A DNA stretch of 64,000 nucleotides from Roseicyclus marinus (GCF_036322625.1 NZ_AP027266.1:313001-377000), one strand, 5' to 3'. Counted from the first letter of the stretch, positions 44,395 through 54,126 are shown. Numbers and translations are program-made. Notes: generated by a model from the letters alone, not told the origin.

Positions 44395-45387
44395 ATGACC
44401 ATCAAGGTGGCAATCAACGGGTTCGGGCGCATCGGGCGGTCGGTGCTGCGGGCCTGGCTCAAGGGCGGCTGGCCCGAGATCGAGATCGTGGCGTTGAACG
44501 ATATCGCGCCGCTCGGGACCTGTGCGCATCTGTTCCAGTATGACAGCGTTTTCGGGCCCTGGCCCGAAGAGGTGAGCGCGGGCGAGGGCGTCTTGCGCGT
44601 GGGGGGGCGTGTGCTGCCCTTTACGCAGGTGCCGGATCTGGCGCTGTTGGACCTGTCGGGCGTCGACGTGGTGATGGAATGCACGGGCCTGGCGCGCACG
44701 CGCAGTTTCGCGGAAGCGGGGCTTGATGCCGGGGCGGCGCGGGTTCTGGTCTCAGGCCCGTCGCCGGAGGCGGATGTGACGGTGGTTCTGGGGGCCAATG
44801 ACGCGGCGCTGGGGGCGGAGCACCGGATCGTGTCGAATGCATCGTGCACCACCAATGCGGTGGCGCCGCTCGCCGCGATGATCGACGCGGAATGGGGGCT
44901 GGAAAGCGCGCTGATGACCACGGTGCATTGCTATACCGGCAGCCAGCCGACGGTCGATCAGCCGATGGGCGAGGATTTCGCGAGAAGCCGGGCCGCCGCC
45001 CTGTCGATGGTGCCCACGACGACGAGTGCCGCCGTGCTGGTCGATGCGGTGCTGCCGCATCTGGCGGGACGGATCACGGGGTCGGCGGTCAGGGTGCCTG
45101 TCGCCTCGGTGTCTTGTGTGGATCTGGCGGTGATCACGCAGGCAAGGCCGCAAGCCGAGGAGGCGGTGGCGTTTTTCCGCGAAAGGGCGGGGCGGTTGGT
45201 GGGGTTCACCGACAAGGTGCTGGTGTCGACCGATCTGCGAGCAAGGCCGGAATCGGTCATCGTGCAGGGGCCCGAGATCAAGCGCGCCAAGGGCGGCATG
45301 CTGCGCGTCTTTGGCTGGTATGACAATGAATGGGGCTTTTCGTGCAGGATGCTCGATCTGGCCCGCAAGATGGGAGCGATGGGATGA
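44395..45387 (+). CDS. gap: Glyceraldehyde-3-phosphate dehydrogenase-like protein
   Basis: 330 residues. NAD-binding start VAINGFGRIGRSVLRAW, catalytic SNASCTTN with Cys151, and TTVHCYTGSQ with the His partner. C-terminal WYDNEWGFSCRM is standard. It oxidises glyceraldehyde-3-phosphate to 1,3-bisphosphoglycerate, or possibly acts on erythrose-4-phosphate. Its neighbours are not pgk or other glycolytic genes but an aldehyde dehydrogenase overlapping its stop by ATGA, so it may be a second, specialised GAPDH. ATG at 44395; the frame upstream overlaps the divergent gene's promoter. Confidence 0.9.
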   Translation: MTIKVAINGFGRIGRSVLRAWLKGGWPEIEIVALNDIAPLGTCAHLFQYDSVFGPWPEEVSAGEGVLRVGGRVLPFTQVPDLALLDLSGVDVVMECTGLARTRSFAEAGLDAGAARVLVSGPSPEADVTVVLGANDAALGAEHRIVSNASCTTNAVAPLAAMIDAEWGLESALMTTVHCYTGSQPTVDQPMGEDFARSRAAALSMVPTTTSAAVLVDAVLPHLAGRITGSAVRVPVASVSCVDLAVITQARPQAEEAVAFFRERAGRLVGFTDKVLVSTDLRARPESVIVQGPEIKRAKGGMLRVFGWYDNEWGFSCRMLDLARKMGAMG

Positions 45388-46832
45388 GCGATTGGCAGAG
45401 CTGGCAGCGCGAGGCGAATTATGTCGGCGGCGCGTGGATCGGGGCCGATGATGGCCGGACGATCGATGTGACGAACCCGGCCACGGGCGAGGTGATCGGC
45501 ACCGTCCCCGCTGCGGGCGCGGCGGAAACGCATCGCGCCATCGACGCGGCGGCGGCGGCCTTTGCCGGGTTCGCGGCAATGGACCTGATGGGGCGCGTGG
45601 GGCTTTTGTGGAAGCTGCATGATGCGCTGATGGACAACCATGCCGCGCTGGCGGAATTGCTGACCGTCGAGATGGGCAAGCCGCTGGCCGAGGCCAAGGG
45701 CGAGATCGCCATCGGGGCGCAATACGTGCGCTGGTATGCCGAGGAAGTGCGCCGGTCCAAGGGCGAGATCGTGCCGGCGGGCGTGAACGGGCGGCGCATC
45801 CTTGTGACCAAGCATCCGGTGGGCGTGGTCGGCATGATCACGCCGTGGAATTTCCCGTCGTCGATGCTGGCGCGCAAGATCGCGCCGGCGCTGGCGGCGG
45901 GCTGCCCCATCGTTGCCAAGCCCGCCACGGCGACGCCCTATAGCGGGCTGGCCTGGGCGGCGCTGGCCGAGGAGGTGGGCTATCCGGCGGGCGTGGTCAA
46001 CGTGGTGACGGGATCTGCGCGCGCCATCGCGGGCGCGATGATGGAACGCTCCGAGGTGCGGAAAGTGACCTTCACCGGGTCGACCGAGGTGGGCAAGGAG
46101 CTGATCCGGGCCTCGGCCGATACGGTCAAGAAGGTCTCGATGGAGCTGGGGGGGAATGCGCCCTTCATCGTGTTCGACGATGCCGATCTGGATGCGGCGG
46201 TCGAGGGGGCCATCGTGTCGAAATACCGCAATTCGGGGCAGACCTGTGTCTGTGCGAACCGGATCTACGTGCAGGCGGGGGTGCATGACGCCTTTGTCGA
46301 GAAGCTGGTGGAAAAGACCCGCGCGTTGAAGGTGGGCGATGGGCGCGAGGCGGGCGTGGCGCAGGGCCCGCTGATCGACCTGGCCGCCGTGGCCAAGGTC
46401 GAGGAATTGCTCGACGACGCCAAGGGCAAGGGCGCGACCGTGGTCCTGGGCGGGTCGCGGCACCAGTTGGGCGGCACGTTCTTTCAGCCGACGATCCTGA
46501 CGGGGGCGACGCGCGACATGGCCTTCGCGCGCGAAGAGATCTTTGGCCCGCTGGCCCCGGTGTTCCGGTTCGAGACCGAGGAAGAGGCGGTGGAGATGGC
46601 CAATGCCACGGAATTCGGTCTGGCGTCTTATGTCTATACACGCGACCTGGGCCGGGCGTTCCGGATGAACACGGGCCTGCAATACGGGATGATCGGGATC
46701 AATTCGGGCCTGATCACCACGGTCGAGGCACCCTTTGGCGGGGTGAAGGAAAGCGGCATGGGCAAGGAAGGCGGGAGCCAGGGCTTGGAGGATTACCTCG
46801 ATACGAAATACGTGTGTATCGACGGGATCTGA
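45384..46832 (+). CDS. gabD: NAD(P)-dependent aldehyde dehydrogenase, succinate-semialdehyde type
   Basis: 482 residues, as GabD. Motifs: ITPWNFPSSMLARKIAPALAAG part, FTGSTEVGK, MELGGNAPF with catalytic Glu254, and NSGQTCVCANR with nucleophile Cys288 and the adjacent Cys290 typical of GabD. The family oxidises succinate semialdehyde to succinate, but related enzymes use glutarate semialdehyde or glycolaldehyde. No gabT is nearby. Overlaps the gap-like gene by ATGA, so the pair is cotranscribed. Confidence 0.87.
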   Translation: MSDWQSWQREANYVGGAWIGADDGRTIDVTNPATGEVIGTVPAAGAAETHRAIDAAAAAFAGFAAMDLMGRVGLLWKLHDALMDNHAALAELLTVEMGKPLAEAKGEIAIGAQYVRWYAEEVRRSKGEIVPAGVNGRRILVTKHPVGVVGMITPWNFPSSMLARKIAPALAAGCPIVAKPATATPYSGLAWAALAEEVGYPAGVVNVVTGSARAIAGAMMERSEVRKVTFTGSTEVGKELIRASADTVKKVSMELGGNAPFIVFDDADLDAAVEGAIVSKYRNSGQTCVCANRIYVQAGVHDAFVEKLVEKTRALKVGDGREAGVAQGPLIDLAAVAKVEELLDDAKGKGATVVLGGSRHQLGGTFFQPTILTGATRDMAFAREEIFGPLAPVFRFETEEEAVEMANATEFGLASYVYTRDLGRAFRMNTGLQYGMIGINSGLITTVEAPFGGVKESGMGKEGGSQGLEDYLDTKYVCIDGI

Positions 46833-46867
46833 TCCCGGCCTCGGCTTTCGTGGTTGGCTGCGGGAGC

Positions 46868-46918
46868 CTCCCCTTTCGGCGGCAAAGCCGCCTGTCGGGC
46901 AGCGGGCGGGAGTTTTTT
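46868..46918 (+). terminator. Terminator after the gap-gabD pair
   Basis: Outer stem CTCCC (46868-46872) / GGGAG (46908-46912) enclosing a perfect inner hairpin GGCGGC-AAA-GCCGCC (46878-46892), followed by TTTTTT. It lies 36 bp after the stop. A GTTAACCTTGATGAAGGGTT dyad follows at 46945-46964. Confidence 0.75.
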
Positions 46919-47010
46919 GGCCAAGATGAAGGGGGGCGCCGCGCGTTAACCTTGATGAAGGGTTACGGGGGCCGCGTTGCACGGGTGCGTGGTGGCCTGC
47001 GGTGGGGCCG

Positions 47011-47700
47011 TCATGCGCCGTAGGTGAGGCCGTCCCCGATCATGCGCAGCGTCTGGCGGGCGATGGCGCGGCCCTCGGCATCATGGGCGGTGCGGGTGAG
47101 CACGAGAAGCGCCGTGTAGCGGTCGCAGGAGAGCGCGACGCTGTCCGTCATGCTGGTGATGGTCGCCGAGAGGCTTTCGGTGAGGGCGGCGGGCGCGAGG
47201 CCTGCTGCCGCCAGGAGATCGGCGAGATCGATCGCCGCATCCTCGGGGAGGGCGGGGATCAGCGCCTCGGGCAGGGTGATCTCGTCGAGGGCTGCGCGGA
47301 TGCCGTCGCGGCGGAGCGTTCTTTCGAGGGTGGAGAGGCGGGCCGCGCCGAAGAGATCGGCTTCCTCGGGCGTGGCGCCACGGGTGCTGGCGCGGGCGCG
47401 GTGGAGGGTGAAGGCGGGGGGCTGGCCTGCCCCGTCGAGGAGGCGGGCGGGCGGGGTGGCCACTGGCGGGGCGGGTTTGGCTGCAGGGTCGGCCACGCGC
47501 GTGCCGCGCCCCGGTTTGCGGTCGAGAAGCCCCATGCCCTCAAGCGTGATGAGCGCGCGGCGCATCGTGCCCTGGCTCACGCCGAATTCCGCGGCCAGCC
47601 CGAATTCATTGGGCAGGCGCATGCCGATGGGCCAGTCGCCGCTTTCGATGCGGCGGATCATTTCCGTCTCGGTCGTCTTGTAGAGCGGTTTGCGGGCCAT
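47011..47700 (-). CDS. GntR-family regulator with UTRA domain (HutC-like)
   Basis: 229 residues from the ATG at 47700 (MARKPLYKTTETEMIRRIESGDW); an ATG at 47730 is a possible alternative. N-terminal winged helix with LPNEFGLAAEFGVSQGTMRRALITLEG split over the recognition helices. C-terminal UTRA-like ligand domain (about 95-229). Members sense small metabolites such as urocanate, sugars or phosphonates. It follows the exonuclease-fusion gene on the same strand after a 50-bp gap and may regulate that run of genes. Confidence 0.85.
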   Translation of the reverse strand: MARKPLYKTTETEMIRRIESGDWPIGMRLPNEFGLAAEFGVSQGTMRRALITLEGMGLLDRKPGRGTRVADPAAKPAPPVATPPARLLDGAGQPPAFTLHRARASTRGATPEEADLFGAARLSTLERTLRRDGIRAALDEITLPEALIPALPEDAAIDLADLLAAAGLAPAALTESLSATITSMTDSVALSCDRYTALLVLTRTAHDAEGRAIARQTLRMIGDGLTYGA

Positions 47701-47750
47701 CTTGGTCACTGTCCCCTTTTCATCGGGCATGGCCCGGTTTGGCCGGGCGG

Positions 47751-49754
47751 TCAATTCAGATGCTCGATCAGGCGGCTGTGGCGGTCGAAGGCGCGGATGA
47801 GTGCCCCAAGATTGGGCAGCTCTGCCGCTTCCAGCATCGGGATCATCTTGCGGAAGGCCTCGGCCGTGCCGATGGCATCGCCGATGGCGGTGTGCCGGTC
47901 GGCCTCGGGGATCTGGATGTGGAGCCGGGCGCAGAGCGCGTCGAGCGTGTGTTCGGCGGATTGGCCGTAGAGGATCGCGGAACAGAGCACGGTGTCGAGG
48001 ATCGGCTGGTCGAAGCGCTGGCCGATCTCGGTCTCGCGGCGGCGCAGGAAGCTCATGTCGAAGGGTGCGTTATGGGCGACGAGCACGCTGCCTGCGGCGA
48101 AGGTGTGGAAGCGGGCGAGGGCCTCGGCCACGGGGGCGGCATCCGTGACCATCTCGTTGGTGATGTGATGGACGGCGGTGGAGGCGGCGGGGATGCGGCG
48201 GCCCGGGTTGACGAGCATGTCGAAGCGTTCGCCCGGAACGATCTTGCCGTTGACGAGGCGCACGGCGGCGATCTGGCAGATCTCGTCGACCTGCGGATTG
48301 AGGCCGGTGGTTTCGGTGTCGAAGATGACGAAGCTGAGGGATTTGAGCGCGGCTGCGGCGAGATCGTCGGGGATGTCGGCGTTCAGGAGGTCGAAATCGT
48401 AGAGCACGCTGCGCGAGGGGCCCATGGCGCGGGGTGCGGCGAGCGGCAGCGTGAGGCGGAGCGCGTGGCGACCGGGGCCTGCGGGTTCGGCGGTGAGGGC
48501 GGTGCCGTGGCTCAGCAGCACATCGGCCCCGGTGAAGCCCGTGAGGCCGGGGGAAAGCGGGGTGGCGAGCCAGCGCGCGGGATCGGCAGGGGCGGGGCTT
48601 GCCGCTTCGAGGCTGAGGATTGCCGTGTCGGGCGTGGTGGACGCGAGCGTGAGGGCGAGATCCTTGGCCCCCGTGGCGGTCCAGTCCAGCGCGAGGCGTT
48701 CGAGAAGCCGGGTGATGGCGAAGCCGTCGCAGCGCAGGAGGGTCGTGTCGAGATCGGGGGCGAGGGGCGTGCCCTGTGCCGCGAGCCGGGCGGTGAGCGC
48801 CGCGCCGAGATCGGTGGCGGCGAGGCGTTCCATCGGCCACCATTGGGTGTCGGTGGCGATCTTGCGGGGGGTGATGCGGGCGACAAGGGCCGTGAGGGCG
48901 GTTTTCGCGGATCCGTCAGGCAGGTCGGGCAGGGCGTCGGTGACGCCCTCCAGCATGTCGGTCAGAAGATGGGCGCGTTCGGCCTGAAGCTTGAGGTCGG
49001 CGCTGACGTCGCGGAGCGTCAGGATATAGCCCGGGCCGTCGGTTTCCTGTCCCTCGAGGCGGAGGAGGCGCAGGCGCGCCTCGAGCAGGCGGGCGTCAGT
49101 GCGGGTGGTCACGAGGATATCGGTGCCTTCGTCCGGCGAGGTGCTGGCGCGGAGGCGCTCATAGGCCTGCCGGATCGGGCCCATGCGCAGGAGGCCCGCG
49201 ACCGGGCGGCCGAGCCCCAGCGCCTCGGAGGTGCCGAGAATGTCGCGGCACTGGCCGTTGTAGAGCGCGATGGCGTGTTGGGGCGTGCAGAAGAGGACGC
49301 CATCGGGCATTTCGGCCAGGAGCGTTTCGAGCCGGGTCTTTTCGGTGGTCAGCCGCGCGGTTTCGCGGCCCACGGCCAGCGCCATGGCGTTGCGGGTTTC
49401 GGTCAGGTTGGTGGTGACGGCATTGGCGGCGGGGGCGAGATCGCCGAGGTAGCGGGCGACATCCTGATCGATGCCCTGGTCGACATCGGCATGAGCGCGG
49501 GCGCGCAGATCGGCGGCCAGCCGTTCCACGGGGCGGGCGACATGTTCGTCGAAGAGCACCCAGATCCAGGTCGTCAGGCCGAAGATGGCGAGGACGGCGA
49601 CAAGGCCCGAGATGATGAAGGCGCTGAGGGCATGGGCTTCGCCCAGCCGTATGTAGCCGATGACGAGGCCCGTCACGACGAGGGCGGAGCCGCCGAGCGC
49701 GATCAGGGCGAAGAACAGGAAGATGCGCAGGCGCAGGGATAGCCGGGTGAACAT
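47751..49754 (-). CDS. Membrane sensor-like protein fused to a DnaQ-type 3'-5' exonuclease
   Basis: 667 residues. Two N-terminal membrane helices (about 9-34 and 42-68), a HAMP-like linker, a PAS-like domain (about 135-250, LLAEMPDGVLFCTPQHAIALYNG), and a region shaped like a histidine kinase core without a clear H-box or ATP motifs (about 255-440). It ends in a full DEDDh exonuclease: DTETTG (Asp479, Glu481), HNAPFD (Asp566) and HTAIGD (His621, Asp626). The same gene type travels with DUF294/CBS proteins and DUF4212 symporters in other Proteobacteria. What a membrane-bound exonuclease signals to is unknown. Confidence 0.85.
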   Translation of the reverse strand: MFTRLSLRLRIFLFFALIALGGSALVVTGLVIGYIRLGEAHALSAFIISGLVAVLAIFGLTTWIWVLFDEHVARPVERLAADLRARAHADVDQGIDQDVARYLGDLAPAANAVTTNLTETRNAMALAVGRETARLTTEKTRLETLLAEMPDGVLFCTPQHAIALYNGQCRDILGTSEALGLGRPVAGLLRMGPIRQAYERLRASTSPDEGTDILVTTRTDARLLEARLRLLRLEGQETDGPGYILTLRDVSADLKLQAERAHLLTDMLEGVTDALPDLPDGSAKTALTALVARITPRKIATDTQWWPMERLAATDLGAALTARLAAQGTPLAPDLDTTLLRCDGFAITRLLERLALDWTATGAKDLALTLASTTPDTAILSLEAASPAPADPARWLATPLSPGLTGFTGADVLLSHGTALTAEPAGPGRHALRLTLPLAAPRAMGPSRSVLYDFDLLNADIPDDLAAAALKSLSFVIFDTETTGLNPQVDEICQIAAVRLVNGKIVPGERFDMLVNPGRRIPAASTAVHHITNEMVTDAAPVAEALARFHTFAAGSVLVAHNAPFDMSFLRRRETEIGQRFDQPILDTVLCSAILYGQSAEHTLDALCARLHIQIPEADRHTAIGDAIGTAEAFRKMIPMLEAAELPNLGALIRAFDRHSRLIEHLN

Positions 49755-49838
49755 GGGTTTGGGGCCTCCTCCTTGCCCCGGTCTGGTGCCTTTGGCCCGG
49801 CGGTTCGCGCGACGCCCGGTTGTGGCGGGGTCTGGGTG

Positions 49839-50372
49839 TCAGCCGGTTGCGGTCTCCCCTCCGCAGACGGCGGTGACGATCGGGTCGGTGGGGCCGGTTT
49901 CGCGCCAGGCGGCATTGATGGGCGCGCCTGCCGCGTCGAATTCGGTGGAGGGGTCAAGATCGGCCCAGCGGGCATTGGCGCAATCGACGAGCGCGGGGCG
50001 GATGACCTGGGGCTGCCAGCGTTCCTGGATGCGCAATTGCACGACGGTGATGCCGGAGCCGGGGGCGGTTTGAGCATTTTCGGAGGGGGCGAAGCTGATG
50101 TAGCCGCGCACCCATGGGCGGATCATGGTCCAGGGTTGGTACCAGGCCTGCTGTTCGCGGGTCGAGATGATCACCAGATCCTCGGGCATGGTGGCGCGGG
50201 TGCCGTCCTGCCAGCTGTATTCGAGAGACACGGTTGCGGCGAGCATGGCGAGGCCCGCGCAGACGGGGATGATGCCCTTGGGCAGGCGCTGGCGCGTGAG
50301 ATGGCGCAGGACGAGGCCGATCCCGGCTCCGGCGAAGCCTGCGAAAATGGCGGTGACGAGGGACCAGAACAT
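49839..50372 (-). CDS. Hypothetical membrane-anchored protein
   Basis: 177 residues with two N-terminal membrane helices (about 3-22 and 33-50; the second is IIPVCAGLAMLAATVSLEY). The rest is probably periplasmic (EQQAWYQPWTMIRPWVRGYISF, then CANARWADLDPSTEF). No known motif is evident. It sits between the cNMP/CBS protein (16 bp upstream) and the sensor-exonuclease gene (84 bp downstream) on the same strand and is probably part of that module. Confidence 0.72.
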   Translation of the reverse strand: MFWSLVTAIFAGFAGAGIGLVLRHLTRQRLPKGIIPVCAGLAMLAATVSLEYSWQDGTRATMPEDLVIISTREQQAWYQPWTMIRPWVRGYISFAPSENAQTAPGSGITVVQLRIQERWQPQVIRPALVDCANARWADLDPSTEFDAAGAPINAAWRETGPTDPIVTAVCGGETATG

Positions 50373-50388
50373 GGGTTTGGGGTCACTT

Positions 50389-52209
50389 TCAGTTGAGGTA
50401 GCCGCGGCCTGAGCCTGCGGCGTTCTGCATGGTCTTGATCACGACGAAAGCGTCGCGCAGGTGGCTGCGTTCGAAGTCGCTGAGATCGGCGGGAGGCATG
50501 AAATTGTCGGGTTTTTCGCCACGCTTGATCTGGGCAGCCTGATGCGCCAGCCGGGTGTCGGCGATCATGTCGTAGGCGTCAAGCAGATCGCGCCCGCCCG
50601 AGGGAGAGACGGCGCGCGCCTCGATGGCGGCGAGAATGCGGGCGCGGGTGTTGGTCTGGGTCAGTTGACCGGTCAGCGCGTAGATGCGGCCCAGATCGAC
50701 GACGGGCACGACGCCCGCATGCTTGAGGTCGATCGTGTTCTTGTGTTCGCCCGAGCGTGCGGTGGCGAAGCCCCGGAACAGGCCCAAGGGCGGGTGGTGC
50801 TTGAGCGAGTTCGAGACCATGTGGGCCACGAAGATCGAGTTCTTGGCGGCCTGTGCCAGGGTTTCGGACTGGAGATCGGAAAAGAGATCGGTGGTGCCGC
50901 CGATGGGGCGCAGGTCGAACATGACGGAGGCGAGCATCTGCGCCTCGGTGTCGGGTTTGTTGATCCAGCCGCGGAAATACTGCCGCCAGACCCGGAGCGG
51001 TTGGCGCCATTTGATGTTGGTCGCCATCATGTCGCCGGGGCAGTAGAAATAGCCCGCCTCGTTCAGGCCGTCCGAGACGAATTGCGCCAGCGCGGCGAAA
51101 TAGGCGTCATCGGGGGGTGTCACGGCATCGTCGAGGATGAGGCAATTGTCCTGATCGGAGACGCCCGTCTGTTCCTGCCGCCCCTGCGATCCGCAGGCGA
51201 GCCAGAGATAGGGCACGGGCGGCGGGCCCAGTTTCGCCTCGGCCAAGGCCAGAAGGCGGCGGGTCGCGGCATCGCCGATATCGGTGATCAGGCGGGTGAC
51301 GGTCTGGTGGGGGTTTTGCGCGCCCACAAGCTGCACCAGCAATTCGGGGATGCGGGCGACGATGCGGGCCAGCGTGGCGCTGTCGGGGGCTGTGGCGATC
51401 TCGCGGATGAGGGCGGCGGAGGAGGTGGCCTGGAACCGGGTCAGGTCGGTCTGGGTCAGGATGCCGACAAGCTTGCCGCCTTCGGTCACGGGCATGTGGG
51501 TGATGCCGCGTTCGACCATGGCGTGCAGCACATCGGCCACCAGCGCGCTGGGGGGCAGGCTGAGGGGATCGGGGGTCATGACCTGCGCTACGGGGGTTTC
51601 GGGGGCGCGCCCCTCGGCCACGGCGCGGGCGGTGATGTCGCCGGTGGTCAGGATGCCGCGCGCGGCCCCGTCCACGGTGGCGATGATGCAGGACACGCCC
51701 AAGGCGCGCATCTGGCGCGCGGCCTCGATCAGGGGGGTGTCGGGGGCGCAGGTCAGCGGATGTTTCGTCATCAGCTCGGACAGGGCCATCGTGGTGATGT
51801 CCTGCCTGCGGGCGGCGGTGGGCCGTGTGCGGTCGAAGAAGCGCAGCACGCGGGGATGGGTGGCCACCAGCGCCTTGAACACCGGGGCGGCGATGGTCAG
51901 CAGCACGCTGTCCTCGGTCGCGGTGGCTGTGACGGGGGCGATGCCGTCGCGCATCAGGCCGCGTTCGCCGAAGGAATTGCGTGGTCCGAGGATGGACAGA
52001 AGGTCGCCGCCTTCGTCGCTGATCTCGATCCGGCCGGACAGGATCAGGCACAGATGGGTGACGGGCTGGCCGATGCGGTAGACCGTTTCGCCGGCGGCGA
52101 CGGCCTGCTTGCCGGATTGGGCGGCGAGGTCGGCGCGTTCCTCGGGGGTCAGCAGATCATAGGGATGCGTCTGGGCCAGGATGGCGGCGATGTCGGTCGT
52201 CATGGGCAT
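50389..52209 (-). CDS. cNMP-binding/CBS-pair/DUF294 nucleotidyltransferase protein
   Basis: 606 residues in four parts: cyclic-nucleotide-binding domain (about 10-125; FGERGLM loop), a CBS pair (about 140-262), a GlnD-like DUF294 nucleotidyltransferase (about 290-400) with CGSQGRQEQ and Asp352/Asp354 as in active NTases, and DUF294_C (about 440-606). No membrane segment. By analogy with GlnD it may uridylylate or adenylylate a partner in response to cNMP or adenylates; the target is unknown. It follows the symporter gene after two hairpins. Two ATGs (52209, 52203) can serve as start. Confidence 0.88.
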   Translation of the reverse strand: MPMTTDIAAILAQTHPYDLLTPEERADLAAQSGKQAVAAGETVYRIGQPVTHLCLILSGRIEISDEGGDLLSILGPRNSFGERGLMRDGIAPVTATATEDSVLLTIAAPVFKALVATHPRVLRFFDRTRPTAARRQDITTMALSELMTKHPLTCAPDTPLIEAARQMRALGVSCIIATVDGAARGILTTGDITARAVAEGRAPETPVAQVMTPDPLSLPPSALVADVLHAMVERGITHMPVTEGGKLVGILTQTDLTRFQATSSAALIREIATAPDSATLARIVARIPELLVQLVGAQNPHQTVTRLITDIGDAATRRLLALAEAKLGPPPVPYLWLACGSQGRQEQTGVSDQDNCLILDDAVTPPDDAYFAALAQFVSDGLNEAGYFYCPGDMMATNIKWRQPLRVWRQYFRGWINKPDTEAQMLASVMFDLRPIGGTTDLFSDLQSETLAQAAKNSIFVAHMVSNSLKHHPPLGLFRGFATARSGEHKNTIDLKHAGVVPVVDLGRIYALTGQLTQTNTRARILAAIEARAVSPSGGRDLLDAYDMIADTRLAHQAAQIKRGEKPDNFMPPADLSDFERSHLRDAFVVIKTMQNAAGSGRGYLN

Positions 52210-52233
52210 GGGACGAACCCCCCGAAAAGGAAA

Positions 52234-52300
52234 CGGCGCACCCCGAAGGGTCGGGATGCGCCGCCGTCTTGGCCAGAGCCCGCTTTGTCGCAGGCTCTGG
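52234..52300 (-). terminator. Two hairpins between symporter and DUF294 genes
   Basis: On the minus strand the symporter stop is followed by an 8-bp stem CCAGAGCC / GGCTCTGG (52273-52300), then a 13-bp stem with one G-U pair (52234-52263, core CGGCGCA / TGCGCCG). No T-run. They may mark partial termination or mRNA processing so the symporter is made in excess over the signalling proteins. Confidence 0.6.
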
Positions 52301-52314
52301 ATCAGGCTTTCGCC

Positions 52315-54111
52315 TTACTTGTTGATCGCAGCGCCAGCGCCGCGCGGAATGCGAACGCTTTCCACGAGGTCCTGGATGTGCTGCGGCGGAGCTGCCGTCA
52401 TGCTGGACACGACATAGGCCACACCGAAGTTGATCAGAGCACCGATCGGCCCGAAGTGGGTCGGCGGGATGCCCAGGATCCAGTTGTCGGCATTGTTCGC
52501 CAGCATGTTGGTGCCGGGGATGAAGAACCAGCCGAGGTAGGTGAAGAGGTAGAGACAGGTCACTGCGAGACCTGCAATCATCCCCCAGGTGGCGCCTTCG
52601 GCGTTCATCCGCTTGGAGAAGATGCCCATCATCAGGGTCGGGAACAGCGTTGCCGCCGCCAGACCGAAGGCAAGTGCCACTACCTGTGCCGCGAAGCCCG
52701 GCGGGTTCAGACCCAGGTAGGTTGCCAGCACGATCGCGCCCGCCATCGAGACACGGGCTGCCAGAAGCTCGCCCTTTTCCGAGATGTTGGGGTTGATCAC
52801 CGACTTGATGAGGTCGTGGCTGACCGCCGAGGAGATGGCGAGCAGCAGACCTGCGGCGGTGGAGAGTGCCGCCGCGATGCCGCCTGCAGCGATCAGAGCG
52901 ATCACCCAGCCCGGCAGGTTGGCGATTTCCGGGTTGGCCAGAACCAGGATGTCCCGGTTGAAGTTGGTCAACTCGTTGCCGGCCCAGCCGCGTGCGGCTG
53001 CGATGTCGGCCATGCCGGCACCGTTTTCGTTGTAGTACTGGATCAGGCCGTCGCCGTTCTTGTCTTCCCAGCCCAGAAGGCCGGTGGCTTGCCAGGTGAG
53101 CATCCAGTTGTAGGCGGGATCGGTCTGGATCGTCTCGATGGACACCGCGTCACCCTCGACGCCCTGGGGCCAGAACTGGGTGGTGATGTTGAGACGTGCC
53201 ATCGCGCCCACGGCCGGAGCCGTCAGGTAGAGCAGCGCGATGAAGACCAGTGCCCAGCCTGCCGACCAACGCGCGTCTGCCACCTTGGGAACGGTGAAGA
53301 AGCGGATGATCACGTGCGGCAGACCGGCGGTACCGATCATCAGCGAGAGGGTGAACAGAGCCATCAGCCAGGGCGTGTTGCCCGAGGTGTATTCGTTGAA
53401 GCCGAGGTCGGTCAGAAGACCGTTCAGCGTCACGAGCAGCGGCTGGCCCGCACCGGCCTGACCTTCGGCCATGGTGCCGAACAGGCCCAGACCCGGGATC
53501 GGGTTGCCGGTCAGTTGCAGCGAAATGAAGACCGCCGGGATGGTGTAGGCGATGATCAGAACGATGTACTGTGCCACCTGGGTGTAGGTGATGCCCTTCA
53601 TCCCGCCGAGAACGGCGTAGACGAAAACCACGCCCGAAGCGGTGATCAGGCCGGTGGTCGAGCTGACCTCGAGGAAGCGCGAGAAGGCCACGCCAGCCCC
53701 GGTCATCTGCCCGATCACGTAGGTCACCGAGATCACGATGAGGCAGATCACGGCCACGACGCGCGCGGCGTTGGAGTAATAGCGGTCACCCACGAATTCC
53801 GGCACGGTGTATTTGCCGAACTTGCGCAGGTAGGGTGCCAGCAGCATCGCCATCAGCACGTAGCCACCCGTCCAGCCCATGAGGAAGGTCGAGTTGGAGT
53901 AGCCGACGAAGGCGATGAGGCCCGCCATCGAGATGAAGGAGGCCGCCGACATCCAGTCGGCCGCGGTTGCCATGCCGTTGACGACGGGGTTCACACCCCG
54001 GCCTGCGGCATAGAATTCCGACGTGGAGCCCGCGCGGGCCCAGATCGCGATCCCGAAGTAGAGCGCAAAGGACGCGCCCACGACGAGGAAATTGAGTGTT
54101 GTCTGATCCAT
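52315..54111 (-). CDS. Sodium:solute symporter, ActP/VC_2705-type large subunit
   Basis: 598 residues, about 13 membrane helices, SSS family: AAGRGVNPVVNGMATAADWMSAASF split at the first helices and YTQVAQYIVLIIAYTIPA. Belongs to the group paired with a small DUF4212 subunit. Related ActP carries acetate and other short acids with Na+. A periplasmic-loop insertion has an EF-hand-like motif DKNGDGLI (residues 350-357), unusual in a symporter. Codon usage is strongly C-ending and suggests high expression. Small subunit 15 bp upstream, adk and acsA before it: acetate uptake is likely. Confidence 0.88.
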   Translation of the reverse strand: MDQTTLNFLVVGASFALYFGIAIWARAGSTSEFYAAGRGVNPVVNGMATAADWMSAASFISMAGLIAFVGYSNSTFLMGWTGGYVLMAMLLAPYLRKFGKYTVPEFVGDRYYSNAARVVAVICLIVISVTYVIGQMTGAGVAFSRFLEVSSTTGLITASGVVFVYAVLGGMKGITYTQVAQYIVLIIAYTIPAVFISLQLTGNPIPGLGLFGTMAEGQAGAGQPLLVTLNGLLTDLGFNEYTSGNTPWLMALFTLSLMIGTAGLPHVIIRFFTVPKVADARWSAGWALVFIALLYLTAPAVGAMARLNITTQFWPQGVEGDAVSIETIQTDPAYNWMLTWQATGLLGWEDKNGDGLIQYYNENGAGMADIAAARGWAGNELTNFNRDILVLANPEIANLPGWVIALIAAGGIAAALSTAAGLLLAISSAVSHDLIKSVINPNISEKGELLAARVSMAGAIVLATYLGLNPPGFAAQVVALAFGLAAATLFPTLMMGIFSKRMNAEGATWGMIAGLAVTCLYLFTYLGWFFIPGTNMLANNADNWILGIPPTHFGPIGALINFGVAYVVSSMTAAPPQHIQDLVESVRIPRGAGAAINK

Positions 54112-54126
54112 GGTCCGGTCCGCCCC

